A stretch of DNA of 64,000 nucleotides from Sphingobacterium bambusae (GTDB lineage: Bacteria; Bacteroidota; Bacteroidia; Sphingobacteriales; Sphingobacteriaceae): the NCBI RefSeq assembly GCF_033955345.1, contig NZ_CP138332.1, positions 744,001 to 808,000 on the forward strand, in the 5' to 3' direction. Below the pieces are notes generated by a model, which saw nothing but the letters and a program-made list of their open reading frames with translations, ran no database searches and was not told the origin of the DNA. The first letter of the stretch is position 1. Each line of letters begins with the position of its first letter. Below, piece by piece: positions 18,347 to 26,650 of the stretch. The translations under genes were made by a program, and so were the position numbers.

Positions 18347-18985
18347 CTAACTATAATTAATAATTGACCATAGTTTTTCAATTATTCTTTGGCGATCACT
18401 AGGCTCATTCAAAGAAATCCCCATCCAGCTCCTTCCATTTCTTGCATACAGCGACATAGTAATCACACTTGATATTAAAATATCCAAAGATTCCAATTTG
18501 CAATTCTCATCTCGACCCGCTACTTCATTTTTAAAAAATGTAGAAAAGTATTTCCTCTTCTCACAAGAGAATGTCTTTAAAACATTTGGCGCTCCAACTA
18601 GATCCCAAACCAAAAGCGCTAAAAAGTCTTTATGCTCGGAAAAGAATTCGATTATGTTATTAATCTTAAACATTACAATGTCTCGCGTGGAATTGCACGT
18701 GTTGTCACTTAAAACTCGCTGTTCATTATTTTCTAATTGGTTCCAGTAATTCTTGGAATCAACATATGTTTTAATAAGTTCGTCAACAGATCCGAAGTAG
18801 AGATATATTAGCTTTGCATTCATTTCCATCACTTTGCTAATATTTGTAATAGTCAATGATGAGTGACCTTGATCTCGTAGAATTGCGCCTACCGCAGTTA
18901 ATATCTTTGCTTTTGATCTTTGTTTGTTCCTCATCGGCCCATCGACCACTTTTCGATTTTTGTTTTTATATTTTAACTCATTCAT
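18347..18985 (-). CDS. TetR family transcriptional regulator (copy 1)
   Basis: 212 residues. The N-terminal DNA-binding helix bundle (about 22-70) reads KAKILTAVGAILRDQGHSSLT then ISKVMEMNAKLIYLYFGSVDEL, the standard TetR helix-turn-helix ending in YxYFxxxxEL. The C-terminal domain is all-helical with no recognised ligand class. A TAATTTTG -7 element (19026 to 19019 on the minus strand) lies 34 bases before the start. It has no divergent partner gene: its upstream neighbour is a decayed IS3 element, so its original target may have been lost. Confidence 0.85.
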   Translation of the reverse strand: MNELKYKNKNRKVVDGPMRNKQRSKAKILTAVGAILRDQGHSSLTITNISKVMEMNAKLIYLYFGSVDELIKTYVDSKNYWNQLENNEQRVLSDNTCNSTRDIVMFKINNIIEFFSEHKDFLALLVWDLVGAPNVLKTFSCEKRKYFSTFFKNEVAGRDENCKLESLDILISSVITMSLYARNGRSWMGISLNEPSDRQRIIEKLWSIINYS

Positions 18986-19350
18986 TATTAATAAATTAAT
19001 TTTTTATTTTTACAATTTCAAAATTACAATTCATGAAACTCACAGCTCATTACTAAGCAAATATAAGCACTGATCGCACCGTTTTTCGCTAATTTTTACA
19101 GATTATTACAAGTTTTATTCAATGAATAATTAATAAATAAAAATAGAATTAGTATCAATTCGATCTAAAAGCTATTTTAATTCTCATCCGATCAATAGTA
19201 TACTTTGTTGACTTAATAAAATAATTCAAATCAAAATAGTAAGATATTAATTTACATGTTTAAACTATCGGGGAATATTAGAGTGCAAATCCAAAATGGA
19301 TAGTGAAACTCAACTTTATTCCAATCATAGACTTACCTAGTTATACAAAA
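18986..19350. other. Intergenic region before the IS3 relic
   Basis: Very AT-rich. It contains the predicted -7 element for the TetR gene at 19019-19026. No gene is visible. The left end of the IS relic may lie here, but no terminal inverted repeat could be picked out by eye. Confidence 0.45.
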
Positions 19351-20166
19351 AAGGCTGTAAGCATCTTCTCCAAGAACGATGACAGATATTGGGGTTCATA
19401 GCGGATCACTGCATGATATTCTCCATCGAGAAGATTTTCACCGTGTTTAAAGTAAGTAGACGGGGGGATACAGGTGGTTGAAGCGCACAGCGTGATGCCG
19501 TGCTAGGGAAAACCAAATGCTTGAGCATGAAATACGAAAAGCTTTCAAAGAGAGGAAAAATAGATATGGAAGCCTCAGGATTACAAAGGCTTTGAACGAA
19601 AAGAGGATTAAATTTTCTAAAGCCCGAGTAGACCGAATAATGAAAAAGATCCATTTACAAAGTATAGTGAAAAACAAATTCAAGGTGACTACCGATTCTA
19701 ATCACAAATTTACTGCACCGGAAAATAAGCTGGATAGTAATTTCAAAACAGGGAACTTAGGAGCTATATGGGTATCCGATATCACGTATATTAGAACAAA
19801 ACAAGGATGGTTATACCTGACAACGGTGATAGATATGGGTGATCAAAAAGTAATCGGCTGGGCTTCAAGCGCAATAATGAAGGCCATTGACACCGTAATT
19901 CCAGCATTTAGCATGGTGCAAAAAAACAGACCGACAACACAAGATCTGATATTTTACTCAGATAAAGGGATTAAGTATGCTTACAATGAATTCCGGATTT
20001 TATTGGAAATAAACCCGCTAATTATAATAAGCATGAGAGAAAGAGAAATTGCTGGAACAATGAAATCGCAGAAAGCTTTTTTAAGACAAGTAAAGCAGAA
20101 TGTATATACCGCAATAACTTTGTAGATAAACACAACGCAGCGATTATCGTGTTTGAACACACATAA
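19351..20166 (+). pseudogene. Decayed IS3-family transposase (OrfB, rve integrase domain)
   Basis: A relic readable only by switching frames. Pieces in order are KAVSIFSKNDDRYWGS, then FIADHCMIFSIEK with FKVSRRG in a shifted frame, then GYRWLKRTA, a TGA stop and CRARENQ before the long intact frame from 19517. That frame carries the DDE domain: first Asp in WVSDITYIRTKQGW and second Asp in FYSDKGIKYAYNEF. After SMRERE near 20045 another frameshift occurs, and the expected C-terminal part with the catalytic Glu (NEIAESFFKTSKAE) continues in the next frame to the TAA at 20166. At least three disruptions make it inactive. Ends and target duplication were not identified. Confidence 0.85.
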
Positions 20167-20640
20167 ATTTTCTATAAATGAAAATTAATTGCCACCTAAC
20201 AGAGTATTCATTTCACATAAAGAGTTTGAAAGAAATCTGAATTGTAATAGATATACAAAATATTGCAGCTTAACTAAATTTCCATTCAGCCAATGACACG
20301 TTTTGTTTTACACTACGGTCCATTTTTTTGGCAATTCCAAGTCTCGACAACATCCTGTTTCTTAAGGCATTGGTTCTCCATACAATTAATTAAATAAATA
20401 CTTTAAGTATTTAATAAATGCGAAGTCTAGGTTAGTCGAAAATATTTACTATTTCATGATCTTTTTCATAACGTATCATCCATCCTCATTCAAAATGGGC
20501 TAACTTCATCATCAATTCTTCAAAATGAATATGATGCGCATATGTTACATTATTTTATTGTAAATAGTACCATTGTTACTTCTTTACCTTAATTTTTCAT
20601 TTCGAACTTAATAACGCCTTACGATTCTTTCTTTAAAATA
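20167..20640. other. Non-coding stretch after the IS3 relic
   Basis: No gene recognised. It includes a 19-bp palindrome TAAATACTT-T-AAGTATTTA around 20395-20413, overlapping the second copy of the ACTTTAAGTATTTA motif. Part of this stretch may be the untranslated right end of the IS. Confidence 0.4.
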
Positions 20641-21225
20641 TTAAATAATGTACGGCTTGAAGACTGATAACATGACGTCCATATAACTTTTCTCTGCCTC
20701 AATACCTTTTAACTGTTTATTAATTTCATTGCTTGATAGCCAAAAATCTGATATCACGTAGATTTGCTGAACTATAATTGACCAATCGTGCTCACTTAAA
20801 TCGTTCCTAAATGAACCCTGCGCAGACATCCTCTTCAAGAAATTTAGAACTTGTTTTTCCCTTTTAACGGCCAGATCGTGGTAAAGAATTTTGATATCTG
20901 GAATCCAAATTGTTATTTCTACGAAGTGCAGAAAGATAAATCTGTAACGATTAATTATACGAAAAGAGACTAATATGAAATCGGCTAACAATGTCATATT
21001 AAATTCATATTGGTGCTCCAATGCATGCAATAAATCTGCGTATTCGCCTGCCAAATCATTGAAAATAGTTTTAACAATATCTTCCGTGTGCTTAAAGTGA
21101 TAATGTAGGTTACCAGCACTGATAGACAAATTAGCCGCAATATGCCTAGTTGTTATCTTCCTTACGCCATGTAAGTTGTACAACTCGATAGCAGCATCTA
21201 TAATTCTTCTCTTTACTTTTGACAT
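20641..21225 (-). CDS. TetR family transcriptional regulator (copy 2)
   Basis: About 194 residues from the ATG at 21225 (MSKVKRR). The longer frame to 21294 adds 23 residues unlike the family and is disfavoured. The N-terminal helix-turn-helix reads RRIIDAAIELYNLHGVRKITTRHIAANLSISAGNLHYHF, a textbook TetR domain, with a long helical C-terminal part. It is divergent from a two-gene membrane protein operon. Between them lies a 22-bp palindrome that overlaps the -33 box of that operon, the usual position for a TetR repressor site. A TAATTTTG box (21238 to 21231 on the minus strand) directly abuts its own start. The ligand is unknown. Confidence 0.88.
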   Translation of the reverse strand: MSKVKRRIIDAAIELYNLHGVRKITTRHIAANLSISAGNLHYHFKHTEDIVKTIFNDLAGEYADLLHALEHQYEFNMTLLADFILVSFRIINRYRFIFLHFVEITIWIPDIKILYHDLAVKREKQVLNFLKRMSAQGSFRNDLSEHDWSIIVQQIYVISDFWLSSNEINKQLKGIEAEKSYMDVMLSVFKPYII

Positions 21226-21302
21226 CAGTGCAAAATTAATGTTTATTCCCCGCATCCTACAGAAAAAGAAAGCATTAATCCGAAACAATAGCAAACTGTA
21301 AA

Positions 21303-21344
21303 ATTTAGAACATTTGTTCTAAATCAAATTATATCGTATATTTG
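21303..21344 (+). promoter_or_regulatory. Palindromic TetR operator overlapping a -33/-7 promoter
   Basis: The arms ATTTAGAACA and TGTTCTAAAT flank a central TT (21303-21324), giving 10 perfect base pairs per side. The -33 element TTTG (21313-21316) lies inside the palindrome, and the -7 element TATATTTG (21337-21344) follows 20 bases later, matching the Bacteroidota consensus. Transcription would start about 21351, just before the ATG at 21354. A regulator bound here would block the promoter. Confidence 0.75.
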
Positions 21345-21353
21345 TAAAAAATT

Positions 21354-21533
21354 ATGGCAAGAAAAAATTGGTTTAGCCGCCAGCTGGCGGAAATAAAAAG
21401 CACGTTGGTTCCTGTGAATCCAACTGACAGCCTATATAAAAAATTTTTAAAACAAATAGTTTGGATCATGTTTTTATTACTAATGCTATGTGGCACAATC
21501 GCTATGTTGACCGCTATTTCATTCGCGCATTAA
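21354..21533 (+). CDS. Small single-span membrane protein, 59 residues
   Basis: A short gene directly behind a strong promoter/operator. It encodes a basic soluble N-terminus (MARKNWFSRQLAEIKSTLV) and one C-terminal hydrophobic helix (about 36-56, IVWIMFLLLMLCGTIAM). The family is not recognised. Support for being real: position right after the -7 box, an uninterrupted frame from ATG to TAA, a sensible topology, and a five-base gap to the next gene, which lies in a different frame. It is probably translated together with the multi-span protein downstream and repressed by the divergent TetR. Confidence 0.65.
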   Translation: MARKNWFSRQLAEIKSTLVPVNPTDSLYKKFLKQIVWIMFLLLMLCGTIAMLTAISFAH

Positions 21534-21538
21534 TACTG

Positions 21539-21952
21539 TTGTTCGTAGACAGATACACATGTTTATACGCTTGTTCTTGGTTCGCAATTCGAATTAGTAG
21601 ATGTATAGGTAAACCTATTCCTTTTATAAACAACTATTTGACGGACTTTGTCTTTACGCCGCTAATCCTTCATTTTACATCTATACTTGGACTTTACTTA
21701 TTCAAATCTTATTTTCCATTAAGATTTCCATTGTGGCAAATATTATTTTTATCTACATATGTTTCGATAATATTTGAATGGCTTGCCCCTAAATATACAT
21801 CGTATAATGTAGGAGACTGGGGGGACGTAATTGCTTATTTTGCTGGTGGCCTTTTCTATCACTACATACATAACATTTATTTTTGTAAAAAAGTAATTAA
21901 AATTAAGAATTTGCAAATTTATAAATCTATCCGTACAAATAGGTTTTTTTGA
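21539..21952 (+). CDS. Multi-span membrane protein of Bacteroidota-specific family
   Basis: About 137 residues from a TTG at 21539. The open frame extends back to 21461 but would then overlap the preceding small gene by 73 bp. The protein has three to four hydrophobic helices, with conserved-looking NNYLTDFVFTPLIL, FPLWQILFLSTYVSIIFEW and YNVGDWGDVIAYFAGGLFYHY. These motifs recall a family sometimes labelled magnesium/citrate transporter in Bacteroidota, a label with little experimental support. The role is therefore unknown. It is co-directional with the 59-residue gene behind the TetR-type operator. Confidence 0.65.
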   Translation: MFVDRYTCLYACSWFAIRISRCIGKPIPFINNYLTDFVFTPLILHFTSILGLYLFKSYFPLRFPLWQILFLSTYVSIIFEWLAPKYTSYNVGDWGDVIAYFAGGLFYHYIHNIYFCKKVIKIKNLQIYKSIRTNRFF

Positions 21953-22251
21953 AGATTCTTATCTAGAACTGAAATTACTATTCATCACTTAAGGTGCATA
22001 ATCTAATTTTAGAATATCTTAAAACAATGTTATCTTCGCCTAGCCTAAGCAAACAATTTTTAATGAAGTATTTTTGTCTTGACAATATGAGAAAGATTCC
22101 GTCTTGAGGTTTTATTTCTCTTATTAAAAGCATAAAGTCTTTAGTCCCTCGTTTTTTAGGGTAAGATTATTCAGCTTAGCATAAAGTATATACGCTTCAA
22201 AACTAAAATCTTTTCAAAGAGTATTTAAATTTTATTAAAAACAAATTTGGT
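21953..22251. other. Intergenic region, nothing recognised
   Basis: About 300 AT-rich bases between the membrane protein gene and the PUL terminator. No gene, repeat or strong hairpin was seen. Confidence 0.4.
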
Positions 22252-22291
22252 TAAAAAAAAATAAGGGACCGATTTCGCAAAACCAGTCCCT
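22252..22291 (-). terminator. Intrinsic terminator of the susC-susD-GH95-GH2-propeller operon
   Basis: A hairpin between 22264 and 22291 (AGGGAC against GTCCCT, continuing inward with two mismatches to a TTT/AAA pair) is followed, on the minus strand, by TTATTTTTTTTT. It begins 14 bases past the stop of the propeller hydrolase gene, a good position for operon end. Confidence 0.8.
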
Positions 22292-22304
22292 CCCATTCTA
22301 AAAA

Positions 22305-23957
22305 CTAGTCTTTAATTGTACTTTTGAAACTAAATTTTGATACGATCTTGTTACTTTCTACTATAGAGACCGTCACCTCGTATTCTTGTCCTTGCAAAAG
22401 CTCACCTTTACTTTTCAATATAATTTCGGAATGCGAATAAGGAGAAATCGGCTGTATAACGCCCCAGGAGCTAAATAAAGTTACACCATCTTTTTTATAA
22501 ATTACCTTAACATCCGACTTCTTAGACAGTACCTGTCCGAAATTTTCGACATTGATTTTTGAATTCCACTTATCGCCCTCAAGAGTGATTATGGGAGCAC
22601 GAGCAGAAAGAATAGGAGCGTTATAATTTACATAGGGCAATCGGGCAAATCCGAACAACATCTTTCCATCAGCATATTTTCCGATCAATTTTGGAGCAAA
22701 TTCATCATTTGTAATTCCCGAACCACTCGCGTCAAATATAAGTATAAGGTCTGAACCTTCTTTTTGTGTCCCTAGCAAAATACTTCCTCTGCCGAAGTTG
22801 ACCTCTGCGGATGCTCCAAATCGCAAAGATGATAAATCAATGTCACGGTTAGGATCAAAACCATCTTCAGCGTGAACTTTCACGCGAATTTCTTTCGTTT
22901 TTTTATTAATAGGATTGTTATTTAATACCGTAAGTATTAAACCTGGATTTAAAGGAATAGTGATTTGTTTTGAACTATGGACATCACTTGCAAAATCCTC
23001 CTCCTTCTGCACATCGACAACAGCTAAATTAGCCTGAATAGCCCGTCCAATACTGTCTTGGTAAATTTTAATTCGCTCATATTTAAACCAATTTTCAGAT
23101 CGACCATCCGCATGACGAGCAATTCCTGGAGCGTATGCCTCTCCGGGATCAACAACCCAGTTAACACCATCTTTAGATCTTAGATAATAAGCAATACGAC
23201 CGAGCCAATCATTAACAATTAAATGGTACTGAATATGATCCTTCCAAATAACCGGATCCTCAAACTCTCCGTCGACAGCAGGATAAACGCTCTTTTCTGT
23301 TAATAAACCATATTTCGATAACCCGTCTTTACTAACCCATATTCCACCACCCCTATTGACCATTAGGTATGAGCCGTCTTCTCTCCTTGCAAATGAAAGA
23401 TTAGACATATCCTCCACCACTTTACGATCTCGTTCGTCAAACTCAAATTTATCGTACTGCCAAGGACCTCCTATCTTTTCAGCTACGTATCTTCCACCAA
23501 TAACATATAGTACATACCTACCGTCTGCTAATCTAAAAGCTTCTACGTTATGTCCCTTCCCAATCATTTTGTTCAATTTGTAAGGACCTTCCAAATTGTC
23601 TGAAGTAGCGTCAAAAAGGTAAGAATTAGGCCATTCAAAATGACCCTTTGGACTAGCCTCTAGCCAACCACACACAAACATATGGTATTTTCCTTCATCC
23701 GATTTTTGAATGCTTCCGCACCAATAAGACCAGATATTATCTTCAATACCATTGTCAACAAAACGAGGCTTTACCTGGGGAGCTCCCCAGGTGCCGTCCG
23801 AAAGAACTTTTCCTTTCATCGGTAGAAAACGATCCATAAAACGTGCTCCAGACACCAAATTTGACCAAATCTGCGGACGTTCACGCTCCGTTATCTGAGC
23901 AAACGCTACTTGATACAAGATAATTAAAGGAGCGACTACTAAATACTTAATCTTCAT
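22305..23957 (-). CDS. Secreted five-bladed beta-propeller glycoside hydrolase-like protein (GH43/GH117 clan type)
   Basis: 550 residues: signal peptide (about 1-20), a beta-propeller N-terminal part (about 45-330) and a C-terminal Ig-like beta part (about 440-545). Propeller marks are DNIWSYWCGSIQKSDEGKYHMF, the acidic EFEDPVIWKDHIQYHLIV strand typical of GH43-like catalytic sites, and SKDGVNWVVDPGEAY. Exact family could not be fixed by eye; GH43, GH117 or a related propeller family are all possible. As last gene of the PUL operon it probably removes a side chain or the terminal sugar exposed after fucose and galactose removal. Catalytic residues are only provisionally placed. Confidence 0.7.
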   Translation of the reverse strand: MKIKYLVVAPLIILYQVAFAQITERERPQIWSNLVSGARFMDRFLPMKGKVLSDGTWGAPQVKPRFVDNGIEDNIWSYWCGSIQKSDEGKYHMFVCGWLEASPKGHFEWPNSYLFDATSDNLEGPYKLNKMIGKGHNVEAFRLADGRYVLYVIGGRYVAEKIGGPWQYDKFEFDERDRKVVEDMSNLSFARREDGSYLMVNRGGGIWVSKDGLSKYGLLTEKSVYPAVDGEFEDPVIWKDHIQYHLIVNDWLGRIAYYLRSKDGVNWVVDPGEAYAPGIARHADGRSENWFKYERIKIYQDSIGRAIQANLAVVDVQKEEDFASDVHSSKQITIPLNPGLILTVLNNNPINKKTKEIRVKVHAEDGFDPNRDIDLSSLRFGASAEVNFGRGSILLGTQKEGSDLILIFDASGSGITNDEFAPKLIGKYADGKMLFGFARLPYVNYNAPILSARAPIITLEGDKWNSKINVENFGQVLSKKSDVKVIYKKDGVTLFSSWGVIQPISPYSHSEIILKSKGELLQGQEYEVTVSIVESNKIVSKFSFKSTIKD

Positions 23958-24009
23958 CTTTAAATAATAATTTTGAATTTACACTTAATTAGTTAAAATT
24001 TAAACGAAC

Positions 24010-26625
24010 CTAATTTACTACCTCACCTACTATTTCTACTTCGCTTATTTTTGCTTTTTTAAAATTTGTAAACCTAACTCTAACCAATGCAGCAACTTGC
24101 CCAGCAACAATTATTCGTTTACGATCAAAAAAATCCTCGCCCGTTAAAAAGTCAGCTATTTCTACCCATGTTTTATTATCATTAGAAACCTCAACTACAA
24201 AATGGTATTTATCCTTTTCTGGAAACACCAGATTTATAGAGTGTATCTTGAGTTTTTTCTCTGTATCTACTGACCACCAAGGATTAATGTCATCTTCTTG
24301 AGATTGCCAATATGTTTTTTCATTATTATCAGCTGCATATCCTGTAAGATGACTGGGGTTAGCTGAGCTTGCAAATGTCGGATTATGGACACCAAATTTC
24401 TGCAAAATAGTTTCTTGACGATCTCTGACAAACCGTTTATATGAATTATCTTTCGTGATTTGGCTTATGCCATCCACGTAAGGATTTTCACCTAAGAATG
24501 TTAGCTTTACTTCGGCTGGCGATAATCCCGGCGATGTCGCACGGATAATCGATTCACCAGAAAAATATGCTCGTGCGGATATTGCAGCTTGTCCATCTAA
24601 AATACGGATGTCGCTATCCTTTTCGAAAATTATATTCTTACCTGTAGGAAATCGTGCTGGCCCTGTTACAATTTCTAATTTTACAGGTGGGCAGTTATTC
24701 AAAGCATTATCATCACCATCTCGAACACTGACTATTAGCTGAATATCTTCTGTACCATCTGAACTAACTACTAGTTTACTGGCTTCTATTTTTAACTTCG
24801 CAGCAACTCCATGGATAGGCCACTCTGGAGGATCAATCCCCTTATTAGCATGGCGATACCAATACCATGCTCTTTTAGGTATTCTAAAATAATCAACAAT
24901 TCCCATTTTACCCAATCTTGATCCAGCAATAGATCCGTGGTCAAAACCGCACCATATTGCTTGTCCAGCCCGCCAAGGATAAATAGGCTTACCTTCAACT
25001 TTTGATAAATCTCCCCATCCAGGTTCGTAATCACCAGGCCTGTCGGCAGTGGTGCTTCCATATTCAGATACGATTGAAGGTATTCCAGGATTTTGAAAAA
25101 TATCAATTACGCCACCATCCCCATTATAACCAGCAATATCTCCAATTATATCTATGCGATTCGCATCTAAAGGTCTCTGCGCCCCTCCCACAGCAGCAGG
25201 TCTACTTGGATCAAGCTTTCTTGACAACGCTACAAGATCTTTTAAAAGATTTCGCGTAGGCTCAATTGTATTAGCTGCTGTAAAAAATGGTTCATTAGAC
25301 ATACTCCAAGCAATGATCGATGGGCTATTGCGATGAATACGTATCATATCGGTTAACGTTTGCCGATTGCTATTTTCAAAAGACTGTCTGTCTTTTTCTA
25401 CAGTGGGGTAAGCGCTGGTGTTCCAATACCCTTCCGGGACATTGTCGCTACCGCCGATACCCCAAAAAGTACTTTCCGACCAGAAAAACATACCTATACT
25501 ATCACATGCTTCCACAAAAGCAGGATCATGGGGATAATGACTGCCTCGGATAAAATTAAAACCAGCATCTTTCATCATCTGTACATCACGAACAAATCCC
25601 ATATTAGTAACCGCATCACCCCAGCCAGCTTGATCTTGGTGCACGTTGGCACCGAGTAGGTATATATGTTTATCGTTTAAAAAAAATCCTTTATCAGATG
25701 TCCACCTAATCGAACGAATTCCAAATTTACTCTCATATACATCTTCTACCTTACCATTGACAACCAATGTCGTCACTGCAGTATAGCGGTGAGGATTTTC
25801 TAAAGTCCATAGGTGAGGGTTTGATAGGTTAGCTGCCGTTTGATCGAATAGCGCAATTTCACGCGGTTTCAATTGCCTAGTTGTAGATATCTTCTTCACA
25901 ATCTTTCCACTAGGTGACTTGATTTGCGTTATCGTTTGGACTTCTGCAATTTTATCTTGATCGTTCTTTACTTCCGTTTGTATACGTACAGTTGCTGACT
26001 TACTGCTAACTTTAGGCGTCAAGATAAATGTTCCATTCCAATCAACGTGCACTGAATTCGTCAAAACGAGATAAACATCTCTATAGATTCCTCCAGAAAA
26101 GACATGTTCCCCTGCCCTCGGTGCTAAGCCCGGGTTCCAAATATTATTTACGCGTACCGCTAAGATATTCTTACCTCTTTTTGCAGCAGAAGAGATATCT
26201 ACGTTAAAGCCTGTGTATCCTCCCTGATGCTTCCCAACTAGAACTCCATTCAAGTAGATTTCAGCTTCTTGGAATACACCTTCAAACTCTAAGAATTTCT
26301 TTTTATTGTCATATAGCTCTGGTAAGTCGAAAGTCTTCCTGTACCAGCCATACCCAACATAAAACTCTGGAGACATAAAGTATGGCATGCTAAAAGAATG
26401 TGGTAAACCTACCGCATCCCAATCTTCATCTTGAAATGCAAAATCTAGCGCTTGGATATGATCGCCCAATTGAAATTTCCATTCGCGGTTAAAATTTAGC
26501 TTAATGCGCTTTTTACCATTTATTGTAGAAAATTCTTGTGCCAAAAGTGATGCCGTGTGAATTAGCATCAGAAGCAACACGGTGGAAAAGCTTCTCACTA
26601 GTGGTATTCTTATAAGTTTTAACAT
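24010..26625 (-). CDS. GH2 beta-galactosidase-type glycoside hydrolase with C-terminal discoidin-like domain
   Basis: 871 residues, exported (signal about 1-29). In order: jelly-roll sugar-binding domain (about 40-210, EFEGVFQEAEIYLNGVLVGKHQGGY split over two strands), Ig-like domain (about 215-315), TIM barrel (about 320-610), a further Ig/invasin-like domain, and an F5/8 (discoidin, CBM32-like) domain (about 735-870). The GH2 catalytic pair is visible: acid/base Glu445 in WSMSNEPFF and nucleophile Glu521 in IVSEYGS. Beta-galactosidase is the commonest activity for this architecture, but beta-glucuronidase or others cannot be excluded. It sits between GH95 and the propeller hydrolase in one operon. 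Confidence 0.9.
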   Translation of the reverse strand: MLKLIRIPLVRSFSTVLLLMLIHTASLLAQEFSTINGKKRIKLNFNREWKFQLGDHIQALDFAFQDEDWDAVGLPHSFSMPYFMSPEFYVGYGWYRKTFDLPELYDNKKKFLEFEGVFQEAEIYLNGVLVGKHQGGYTGFNVDISSAAKRGKNILAVRVNNIWNPGLAPRAGEHVFSGGIYRDVYLVLTNSVHVDWNGTFILTPKVSSKSATVRIQTEVKNDQDKIAEVQTITQIKSPSGKIVKKISTTRQLKPREIALFDQTAANLSNPHLWTLENPHRYTAVTTLVVNGKVEDVYESKFGIRSIRWTSDKGFFLNDKHIYLLGANVHQDQAGWGDAVTNMGFVRDVQMMKDAGFNFIRGSHYPHDPAFVEACDSIGMFFWSESTFWGIGGSDNVPEGYWNTSAYPTVEKDRQSFENSNRQTLTDMIRIHRNSPSIIAWSMSNEPFFTAANTIEPTRNLLKDLVALSRKLDPSRPAAVGGAQRPLDANRIDIIGDIAGYNGDGGVIDIFQNPGIPSIVSEYGSTTADRPGDYEPGWGDLSKVEGKPIYPWRAGQAIWCGFDHGSIAGSRLGKMGIVDYFRIPKRAWYWYRHANKGIDPPEWPIHGVAAKLKIEASKLVVSSDGTEDIQLIVSVRDGDDNALNNCPPVKLEIVTGPARFPTGKNIIFEKDSDIRILDGQAAISARAYFSGESIIRATSPGLSPAEVKLTFLGENPYVDGISQITKDNSYKRFVRDRQETILQKFGVHNPTFASSANPSHLTGYAADNNEKTYWQSQEDDINPWWSVDTEKKLKIHSINLVFPEKDKYHFVVEVSNDNKTWVEIADFLTGEDFFDRKRIIVAGQVAALVRVRFTNFKKAKISEVEIVGEVVN

Positions 26626-26650
26626 AATATATTTTTCATTCTATAATTTA

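Noticed and set aside
21461..21538. Longer N-terminus of the multi-span membrane protein
   Set aside because: It would overlap the preceding 59-residue gene, and its residues do not match the rest of the family-like sequence.
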